Of a DNA stretch of 64,000 nt, positions 57,506-64,000 are shown piece after piece (within the stretch, counting starts at the first letter, position 1; the number at the start of each line of letters is the position of its first letter). Below the pieces are notes generated by a model. It was not told where the DNA came from, ran no database searches, and was given only the letters and a program-made list of their open reading frames with translations. The DNA is taken from NCBI GenBank assembly GCA_949316235.1, contig OX438749.1, positions 32,560,022-32,624,021 of the forward strand, read 5' to 3'. The DNA comes from Oegoconia quadripuncta. Taxonomy: Eukaryota; Arthropoda; Insecta; Lepidoptera; Autostichidae. The position numbers and the translations under genes are program-made.

Positions 57506-57540
57506 TTTGGTAATAAAGTAGATATGAATTTTGCAGCAAT

Positions 57541-57909
57541 TTAAATATTCTCCCAGAAGTTCTTTAGATATTTTAAACATAAATGTCCGCAATTGACGGA
57601 ATCAAATTTTTGATAGGTGTGATAATTATAAAATATATCTTTATTATTCATATAATTAGAAAATTCTACAGGAGGTTTTAAGTCCCCAAAACTATCAAAG
57701 TATTCGCAATAATTATTAAATTTTACGTAAGCTACCCAATGAGTTCCCTCATTTCTATCACTGTCTAAATTAACTATACCGCACTCAATTTGTTTTGGCT
57801 TTTTCGGTAACTTATCTCTCATAAAAACACCTCGAAAGTATGGAATGTTTCGAGCATGTTGAATAATGTCTAAATTGCTTAGAGCACGTTTGGGTAGCCG
57901 TTTATTTAG
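57541..57909 (-). CDS. Adenain-like cysteine protease, reached by -1 shift from the upstream gene
   Basis: From MRD at 57822 to the stop at 57541 there are 93 residues with a full catalytic set: His in EGTHWVAY (57741-57739), Asp in YFDSFGD, Gln in TYQKFD and Cys in VNCGHLCL. This is the adenovirus-protease-type fold used for capsid maturation. Family members have about 30 more N-terminal residues (an FRGVF just before MRD). That sequence is present here and open back to 57909, but has no ATG. The frame is -1 relative to the phospholipase-like gene and meets it at an A_AAA_AAC heptamer next to that gene's TAA. So it is either made as a frameshift fusion or was cut off by a one-base deletion. 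Confidence 0.85.
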   Translation of the reverse strand, partial: LNKRLPKRALSNLDIIQHARNIPYFRGVFMRDKLPKKPKQIECGIVNLDSDRNEGTHWVAYVKFNNYCEYFDSFGDLKPPVEFSNYMNNKDIFYNYHTYQKFDSVNCGHLCLKYLKNFWENI

Positions 57910-58634
57910 TTTTTTGAAGTCGACAAAAATAAACCATTGCCTTTTTTGTATGGCTTCATGTATAACCCCTTGCCTAGTGCAATGGATTCCATCATCTTAT
58001 TATGTCGATTATTTTCTTCAAAATTTTTCTGGGCTGATTTATAATCACTTATAGTTTTCGCGATACCTGCTGCACCACCAGCCAATGATCCCAATGCAGA
58101 TAATCCTGCAAAAATTGGTATCAACGGCAAAATACCTCCCGTTTTTGGAACTGGTACAATACGCGGTAAACGAACTTTTACATTTTTAGGTAGCAGTTTT
58201 TTAGCAGCAATGTATGCAAATTTTATAGCTGAAGCATTACTTTTCGGTTTATATTTTTTTAGTTGAGAGCGTATTTTAGAAACAATTGTCTTAAAACCTT
58301 TAAATCCTGCTCCAATCTTTAACTTTGTCTTCATTACTTTACTGACCAACCAAGACGCAAGTTTTTCGCCGGTTCTTGTATTTTTTGCTTTAATTCTTTT
58401 TCTTGCCATATTTAGCAGCTCTAAATCTGCTCTATGCCGATTTTGGAGGTCGGAATTATTTGAATATGCTATGTCGTGTTGCATACAAGCGTTATCCAAT
58501 TCATTAATACCTTTGTCACCTCGTAATAAACGTTCTCGTAATCTTGTTCCAGGTCCACAGTAACTATATCCAGGTAAATGTAATTCAAACGGGAGATTGT
58601 TTATTGCACTGTTGAGAAGTCCTCCGCCTATCAT
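57906..58634 (-). CDS. PLA2-like minor capsid protein with pVI/pX-like C-terminus
   Basis: 242 residues. Residues 25-30 YCGPGT form the calcium loop, and 47-57 DNACMQHDIAY contain the His-Asp pair (H53, D54) of the phospholipase A2 fold seen in parvovirus VP1 unique regions. The middle is very basic. A Gly/Ala-rich hydrophobic segment near 166-192 (LIPIFAGLSALGSLAGGAAG) resembles adenovirus pVI/pX-type membrane-active or core peptides. The likely role is membrane breach or genome packaging in the particle. The stop at 57908-57906 is directly preceded by A_AAA_AAC, through which the protease may be expressed. Confidence 0.85.
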   Translation of the reverse strand: MIGGGLLNSAINNLPFELHLPGYSYCGPGTRLRERLLRGDKGINELDNACMQHDIAYSNNSDLQNRHRADLELLNMARKRIKAKNTRTGEKLASWLVSKVMKTKLKIGAGFKGFKTIVSKIRSQLKKYKPKSNASAIKFAYIAAKKLLPKNVKVRLPRIVPVPKTGGILPLIPIFAGLSALGSLAGGAAGIAKTISDYKSAQKNFEENNRHNKMMESIALGKGLYMKPYKKGNGLFLSTSKN

Positions 58635-58697
58635 ATCTTTGCAGCCAATGACTGATTTGAGATATTCAGTAATTAATATAAAGAATTATTCCTTCAA

Positions 58698-59627
58698 TTA
58701 CACAACTGCCTTTTCGTCAATCCAACTATTTTCGTTTTCATTAAAACCTAACCATTTAACAAACAGCTTGTTACCTTTTCTTTTTAAAACTTTTTCAACT
58801 AAATAAACATCTGAATGTTTGGTTTTTTGAAGTTCTTGTTCATAAAATGATCCTGATATAATGTGATCTCTTTGATCTTTAATTTGATAAGTGGTTGGAT
58901 TCGTTTTATTTACTTTTGTAATTTTAAATATTTCAGCAGACCAATTGGGAGTATACCCTTTTTCGAATTCGCTCTTGTGTTTACTAATCCGAACATAATC
59001 ATTTTCATTAAACTTTTGATTTCTTGTTGTATGTTTTTTATACGATTTTGTAATATTATTTAAAATAATTAACTCGTTGTTAGAACAAACTTCATTTGGT
59101 TTACATTTTATGATCCGATGTAAAGTATCGTTATAAGAATCAACAATAGTTGTCAAAGGTTTACCAACCCATTTATAGTTACCTGTAAGACTAAAATATT
59201 TATAAAGTTTGGTTTTCAAAGTTCTGATCACTCTTTCAACGATTGATGCTTTTTTTATAGAATACGTCGAGTAGTGATTTATTTTATAGGAAGACATTAA
59301 TCTTCTAAAATCATCATTGTAAAATTCTTTCCCTAAATCTGTTTGCAAGTTACGAGGACTTCGAGCAGTTTTGGCAAGGATACCTTGAAACGATTTAGTT
59401 ATTTCAGATTTGTTTTTTCTTTTTACTGGAACAGTCCAAACAAATTTTGAGAACGTATCTATAATTACCAAAATGTAATTAAAACCCTTATTGACTTTGG
59501 TAACACCTTGCATGTCTATTAAGTCAGCTTGCCATAAATCATCTATGCCTTTTAAAGTTACAGAACGACGAATGAAATTTTTTCTTGCCGCTCTATGAAG
59601 TTCATTAACAACCTGTAACTTACTCAT
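58698..59627 (-). CDS. rve-type integrase with C-terminal chromodomain
   Basis: 309 residues. The catalytic triad fits D35 (LWQADLIDM), D97 (LQTDLGKEF) and E131 (KASIVERV), 33 residues apart between the last two. Residues 274-309 (VYLVEKVLKRKGNKLFVKWL and then WIDEKAV) form a chromodomain-like module, which in other integrases binds modified histones and steers insertion. No N-terminal HHCC finger is seen; the frame starts with a helical MSKLQVVNELHRAAR. The enzyme would insert the element and create the 6-bp duplication. Its ATG overlaps the fibre-like gene stop as ATGA. Confidence 0.93.
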   Translation of the reverse strand: MSKLQVVNELHRAARKNFIRRSVTLKGIDDLWQADLIDMQGVTKVNKGFNYILVIIDTFSKFVWTVPVKRKNKSEITKSFQGILAKTARSPRNLQTDLGKEFYNDDFRRLMSSYKINHYSTYSIKKASIVERVIRTLKTKLYKYFSLTGNYKWVGKPLTTIVDSYNDTLHRIIKCKPNEVCSNNELIILNNITKSYKKHTTRNQKFNENDYVRISKHKSEFEKGYTPNWSAEIFKITKVNKTNPTTYQIKDQRDHIISGSFYEQELQKTKHSDVYLVEKVLKRKGNKLFVKWLGFNENENSWIDEKAVV

Positions 59628-60103
59628 TGCTTGTTAACAAGTTCAAAATCAACTTCAGACTTAGTGTAATAGTTTTGTAATTGTTTCTCAACTGTTGACA
59701 ATATGTCAGTTTTTAAAATATTCAGTTTAGTAGTGATATCTTCTTTGCTATAAAATTTGTCAATCACGACATCAACATACTTTTTATTCACCGCTTCATC
59801 AGCAACTGTGGGGTATTTAAGTCCTTTTAATCTTGATAAATTTAACTCAAACTCCCCTTTCTTCGTTTTAAATAGTAGCTTCTTAAGATCTATTAGTTCC
59901 TCTTTTGTACTTAACAATTTATCAACGTAATCTTTATTTACAGCATCATCTGCAGATGATGGAGACTTTACTCCTCTCAATCTCACAAAATGCAAATCAA
60001 AATCTCCGTTTTCTGATTTAAATAATACGACCTTAGGATCAAAATATGATTCGGATCTCCGTAAACGTTTATGCACGTGGTGTCCAAATTTATCAATATT
60101 CAT
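59624..60103 (-). CDS. Fibre-like protein with two DAVNKxYVD repeats
   Basis: 159 residues from the ATG at 60103 (MNIDKFGHHVHKRLR). The upstream in-frame ATG at 60190 would overlap the preceding gene and adds a hydrophobic stretch unlike the rest. Residues 27-61 and 77-111 are a tandem repeat with a period of 50, each ending in the DAVNKDYVD / EAVNKKYVD motif. That motif is common in phage and large-virus tail-fibre proteins, where it lies at the start of trimeric stalks. A coiled-coil-like C-terminus follows. It could be a particle fibre or spike base. Motif observed; function inferred. Confidence 0.65.
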   Translation of the reverse strand: MNIDKFGHHVHKRLRRSESYFDPKVVLFKSENGDFDLHFVRLRGVKSPSSADDAVNKDYVDKLLSTKEELIDLKKLLFKTKKGEFELNLSRLKGLKYPTVADEAVNKKYVDVVIDKFYSKEDITTKLNILKTDILSTVEKQLQNYYTKSEVDFELVNKQ

Positions 60104-60173
60104 TATTTTTAGAACCGCACTATGGAAAGAATGAAATAAAACTAACGGAATCAATGAATTACTTGGCTTATAT

Positions 60174-61160
60174 TTAACTAATAATACCATTTTCTTTTAA
60201 CTCTTCAATTATAGAGATTATTTCATTATTCACACCAGTATTACCCGCATCACGTGAAGCCCATAATAATTTTAGTCGATATACTAATTCATTAGGATCA
60301 TCCCAATAAACATAATCCACATCTTTTTTCCACTTTTTTATAGTTGGTAGACCCGCCCCTTGAATATTCAAGTTTTCATTACTGGAGGCGTCATAAGTTT
60401 TAGAAAATTTGAACAGTGGTTTTATTATTTGTGTATATTTTACACCTTTATTACTTTTTATAGGTTTAGAAACATCATAATCTCGGTGATGAACATTTGT
60501 ATCTATCAACATTGTTTTATAATTTATTTTGTCCTCTTCAGTGATCGTGTTAATGTTAGGAGATTTTTTAAATAATAATTCCATTAAACCGTCTGTTTTC
60601 ATGTAAGTACGTCCACCAACAACAAGACTATGATCATAAATATTTACCCTTGAAGTTCCCATAAAAAGTTTACCTCTTTCTCTTCTTACACCAAACGGTA
60701 TATTTTCGATCGATTCGGTAGACATTGACCAAGAATTTCCAGGACTAACATTATTAGGTGTTCTAAAAGATGATCCACTTGTATTATATTTATCATCATC
60801 CTCGGACTCTGTTGTTTCAACTGCTATATCATTTGTACTGACGTTATCATCAGTTTCTTCGACGTAATCACTTAGTTCATCATCGTGTGAATCACCAGAG
60901 CTTAGTTAAAATTTTTTAATGGTACCTGTGTGCTTAAATTTTTTTATATTTTTTTTACCGTTTGATGCAGTGTTTATATTAGGAATGTTATTTGGCACAT
61001 CTTTGATAGCTATGCGGCTGAGTGGTTCTGTTATAGGTTTTAGTACAGACTCCATAACAATATCATTGTTTGTTTTAATATCGCGCATCTTTTTAAGTTT
61101 CTTTTTAACACACTCAGCAGATTTAATTATTTCTCTTTTTAGCTGTTGTTCGTTATCCAT
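60174..61160 (-). pseudogene. DUF8207-like Polinton protein interrupted by one stop
   Basis: An 84-residue frame (61160-60909, MDNEQQLKREIIKSAECVKK) ends at TAA 60908-60906. The same frame is then open without an ATG through an acidic stretch (ESEDDD) and into the conserved core: IPFGVRRERGKLFMG, VGGRTYMKTDGLMELLF, WDDPNELVYRLKLLWASRDA and a final IISIIEELKENGIIS at 60174. Family members of about this total length run unbroken from the KITEP-type N-terminal region to this core. The single TAA is therefore the break, unless it is read through or translation restarts at 60725. Function unknown; it is common in insect Polintons. Confidence 0.75.
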
Positions 61161-61230
61161 GTTTGTACCTTATGGTGATATAAATAATAATGAAGTGAAA
61201 ATTGAAGTACCTGTGGGTCTTATTACATCG

Positions 61231-61917
61231 TTAATCTAATATTACAAATGTGTCGAACTTCATTCTATAGCATCCTTTGTTTTTTTCACAATCTTTGTCT
61301 ATGACTAAATAACTGTAACGCATATTCCATATATTTGCACACATGTCTCGAAACTGCTTCCAACTCATATCTGTATTAACATGTTCATCATAAACATGGC
61401 GTAAGTTGATATCATCCTGCTTAAAAAGAATGATAAGGTTTGCATTATCACGTATTAATTGTTTGGGAATTTTACTATATGTCTGATTTAAATAAAAACA
61501 ATCGATATTCTTATGTCTACCCATTGCAAAGTAGTTTCGAATATTATTCTGATTTTCACCAGCAACATCATCAAAAATCATCACCGAATCAGGAGCTGCA
61601 TTTTCAGGATTAAGGACTTCCTCGTTTTCCCGATATTTTGTAAAAGATACGCTTGGGACTTTTTGAAACACTTTTTCTAAAAAAATGTACTTCGGTTGAA
61701 ACAAAGTTTTAGAGTATAGGTATACATGTCGATAACGTAATCCATTTTCATGTAAAAGCAGACCAATCATTAAGTTTGTTTTGCCACAGTTAGAAGGACC
61801 AGAAATAATACATCGTATCGTATCCGGTAAGAGGCTTCCATGTCGAGGATTCTTCTTAACGGTATCAGAATAAATTTTCTCTACATTCAGGGATCTGGAC
61901 TGTTTAATAAATTTCAT
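61231..61917 (-). CDS. FtsK/HerA-type genome-packaging ATPase
   Basis: 228 residues. Walker A is GPSNCGKT at 40-47, Walker B is VMIFDD at 112-117, and a YLNQTYSKIP sensor-like segment follows. This is the A32-like packaging ATPase of Polintons and related viruses, which drives DNA into preformed capsids. It is the first gene of the minus-strand block, 222 bp from the right terminal repeat, and its frame is intact. Confidence 0.92.
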   Translation of the reverse strand: MKFIKQSRSLNVEKIYSDTVKKNPRHGSLLPDTIRCIISGPSNCGKTNLMIGLLLHENGLRYRHVYLYSKTLFQPKYIFLEKVFQKVPSVSFTKYRENEEVLNPENAAPDSVMIFDDVAGENQNNIRNYFAMGRHKNIDCFYLNQTYSKIPKQLIRDNANLIILFKQDDINLRHVYDEHVNTDMSWKQFRDMCANIWNMRYSYLVIDKDCEKNKGCYRMKFDTFVILD

Positions 61918-62139
61918 ATCTATTTACTGATCATAACTTATTTGCTGAATGGAGAAATCACATCCCGCAATTAGTTTATATAGTTTGAACGACAGCGTTG
62001 AAACAAACCAGTCAGCTGATTTGAATATAGAAAACTACAGGCGCTCTGTAATTAAATTAAGTCTATTCATTCGTGGTTAACACTACGTTGGATTACGTAT
62101 ATTTGAAATATCTCTAATCACAAATAAATGGTGGCATAT
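61918..62139 (-). promoter_or_regulatory. Presumed promoter region of the minus-strand block
   Basis: 222 bp between the right terminal repeat and the ATPase ATG, with no open frame. Expected by position to drive the minus-strand genes; no motif strong enough to name was found. Confidence 0.35.
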
Positions 62140-62224
62140 ATTATTGGGCAGGCTGACACACCTTAGCGAGGACGAGACATCGTCCGAACTACAGGTGGGA
62201 CAGCGTGCCCAATAATACCCTACT
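62140..62224. repeat. Polinton right terminal inverted repeat
   Basis: 85 bp, the complement of 45116-45199 with two substitutions and one extra base. The internal hairpin ggacga/tcgtcc is kept (62170-62185 region). The host duplication gacaga follows at 62225. Confidence 0.95.
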
Positions 62225-62875
62225 GACAGACACCACCGGGATAGGTGAATGAAACTAAATAAAAGCTTGAAATACTTTCGATCGACCACTTTCATCCTAG
62301 CCTTAATTTATTTTACAAGTAGAATATCGATAGCGATCAGACCCATCCGACTTACTACACTAGCGTTACACGCGCCAATGACAAAAAGAGATGAACATAG
62401 TAATTATAGTAATGAGAGAAAGGGATCATTCAAGAAAGACATCAACGCGAGCTAAAATTTTTCATCTGCAACCGTTTTATGTCCATTATAACTCGATCTC
62501 CGCGAAATATAAAATAAATAATAATTTTACTTACCGATGGAAAGTAATGTTATCCTTCTTGAAGCTGGACGTCCTCGAGTTCTTTCCACACCATTTTACG
62601 ACACAGGTTGACATTTTTCAGTAATTCAAAGCTCAAAAAATACGTAAGAAAGTTATTTAAAATTACGTGCACACAGATCCCATACTTGGTCGGTACTGAA
62701 GTGGCTTAATCAAGTAATTATTTACATCAGTGCAAAATCATAGATGAGTGGCGCGCGCCGTAGGCCCTGTATGCGGTGTCTATTGGGGGTAATCTGTGTT
62801 TGAGACCATTGAGCTAATAAACATGGAGAGACCCTGAGATTATTATCCTCGAGAGGCCCTGTTGTTCTAAACTTG

Positions 62876-63016
62876 GGCCCTTATTACAGAATGTTACTCA
62901 ATCGTAGATCTGCGCTTGAGGACAAGAGACAGCTTTATGTAACTTGCAAAGCGGATCTCTTTCTAACTATGCTCAAGCGCAGATCTACTCTTGAGCACAA
63001 TTCTGAAATACGGGCA
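62876..63016. mobile_element. MITE with 48-bp inverted ends
   Basis: Ends ggcccttattacagaatg and the complement of ttctgaaatacgggca. Both arms contain the palindromic agatctgcgcttgag in opposite sense. It has M1-like outer bases (ggccc...cgggc) but a different interior. Confidence 0.6.
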
Positions 63017-63020
63017 TTAG

Positions 63021-63640
63021 ATTATTTAAACTAAGGTTCTGTAGCATATTTAGTTATACAAATATCAGAATGTAGAAATATCAAATATCACTAATAGGCA
63101 GTATTTATTTTGTTGTAACTGAAGTAGATTTTAGTTTACAGTTATTTAGAGTTTATTCCGTCCAAGGAGGGCGTCAGTGGATAAATTAAGATTTATTTTT
63201 AAATACAGCATAATTCAAAAATATTGCACTGATCTGCACTCGGAAGACCTAAAAATTTAATTACAAATAATACCTAAACACTTTTAATTACGAATTAGAG
63301 AAAAGTTGCGAATTTTCTAACCGATATCGTATGTTATGCGCGTTATTAATACTCTAGAATAAGATTTTCTGTATTCTGTTTTATATTGTTTTTATCTCAG
63401 ATCCTTCACCTATACTTACGTTTTTTTTATCGGCATAGCTGTAGTTGTTTACCAGACAAGAAGGAATGATAACTATCGGCACCGTGCGCGCAGCACAAAA
63501 CACAGCGGACTGGAATTTGGCCGCGCGGGCCGGACGTTTGAGTGTTTATATTAACTTCAGTAATATGAATTGACAGTGCTGCGTGCGTGACTCGAAAGTT
63601 TATTCATACACCGGAGCATGTCAAGAGTCATGAATAGTCT
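63021..63640. other. Stretch without recognisable genes
   Basis: AT-rich, then a GC-rich patch near 63480-63540. No supported gene. Confidence 0.4.
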
Positions 63641-63910
63641 ACCTACAACTGACCGCCTCCATGGCCCAATGTAAACAACATAGGGTTTACAAGTCGGAGG
63701 TCGCGGGTTCGATCCCCAGCGAGCTACATGTTTAGGACTCGGTTTGTTAGTGGTAGGGCATTTCAAATGTCCGCCTGGCTAGCTACCACCATCTTATCTT
63801 ATCTAAATCTGCCGCCAAGCAGCAATGTTAATAGCATTGTTGTGTTCCGATTGTCAGAGATAAGATAGCCAGATTGAGGTCAAGTGCTAACTCGTTGTGC
63901 ATAAAAAAAA
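63640..63910 (+). mobile_element. SINE family D, head-containing copy
   Basis: Head with gtcgcgggttcgatccccag (box B), then ggtagggcatttcaaatgtc, ccgccaagcagcaatg and the end gcataaaaaaaacg. It lacks the gtgttggggtttccgggtca middle part that other copies have. Confidence 0.65.
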
Positions 63911-64000
63911 CGAAATAAAGCAGATTTATTGCAAATAAAAAAAGCTGTTAACAAAATTGTTTCTTTATTTTAAACCATCACAATATCTAAAAAAAACACT

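Larger units (their letters stand above)
45116..62224. mobile_element. Complete Maverick/Polinton element
   Basis: 17,109 bp bounded by terminal inverted repeats (45116-45199 and 62140-62224) that begin agtagggtattattgggcac, with only two substitutions and one indel between them. A perfect 6-bp duplication, gacaga, flanks it (45110-45115 and 62225-62230). AG...CT ends and a 6-bp duplication are diagnostic of Polintons. The cargo is the full Polinton set: protein-primed PolB, rve integrase, packaging ATPase, adenain-like protease and capsid-like proteins, plus accessory genes. Plus-strand genes occupy about 47.8-54.6 kb and minus-strand genes 61.9-54.9 kb, converging near 54.8 kb. Most frames are intact, which argues for recent arrival. 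One gene has an in-frame stop and one gene junction needs a -1 shift. Confidence 0.97.

Noticed and set aside
57541..57822. Protease beginning at its first ATG (57822)
   Set aside because: That start would drop the conserved FRGVF-type N-terminal strand, which is present and open upstream.
60174..60725. Independent 183-residue gene starting at 60725
   Set aside because: The frame continues upstream without a stop for 60 codons to a single TAA, and the upstream frame supplies the missing family N-terminus. One interrupted gene is the simpler reading.
45116..62224. Integrated adenovirus, bidnavirus or nudivirus
   Set aside because: The TIRs, 6-bp duplication and rve integrase with PolB and packaging ATPase define a Polinton. 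Phospholipase- and adenain-like proteins are part of the known shared gene pool.

Overview
The window is animal nuclear DNA, most likely from a moth or butterfly. It is AT-rich, gene-poor and crowded with short interspersed elements, non-LTR retrotransposon tails and small inverted-repeat DNA transposons. The few host genes have eukaryotic GT-AG introns. The order Lepidoptera is an inference from the general look of the repeat families; no database was searched.

Region by region. 1-16.7 kb holds no convincing host gene: it contains MITEs of several families, a 16-copy 38-bp minisatellite (5426-6032), SINE copies, LINE tails and a decayed reverse-transcriptase fragment. 16.8-30.4 kb holds two paralogous two-exon genes, facing each other, for secreted proteins rich in Leu-Pro-Tyr-Pro-Ala-Pro. 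They share a proximal promoter, and their introns and the space between them are filled with repeats. A complete Tc1/mariner-class transposon with 268-bp inverted repeats and an intact transposase lies between them (22341-24460). 30.5-40 kb is again repeat-dominated, with a foldback element (35749-36209) and nested SINEs. 40.1-43.5 kb has a possible two-exon gene of unknown function and a two-exon HIT-family (HINT) gene.

The main feature is a complete 17.1-kb Maverick/Polinton element at 45116-62224. It has 84/85-bp terminal inverted repeats starting AG and ending CT, flanked by a perfect 6-bp target duplication (GACAGA). On the plus strand it carries a spliced gene of unknown function, a protein-primed family B DNA polymerase, and a second small gene of unknown function. 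A convergent minus-strand block carries, in transcription order: a packaging ATPase, a DUF8207-like protein, a fibre-like repeat protein, an rve integrase with a chromodomain, a phospholipase A2-like minor capsid protein, an adenain-like cysteine protease, a penton-like protein, a 62-residue orphan, a major capsid-like protein and a 165-residue orphan. Replication, integration, capsid and maturation functions are therefore all represented, as expected of a virus-like transposon.

The copy looks young but is not flawless. The DUF8207-like gene is cut by one in-frame TAA. The protease frame has no start codon of its own; it joins the phospholipase gene through a -1 shift exactly at an A_AAA_AAC heptamer next to the phospholipase stop. 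That is either programmed frameshifting or a one-base homopolymer deletion. Other unusual points are self-complementary termini, three ATGA stop-start overlaps and a possible intron-split start codon.
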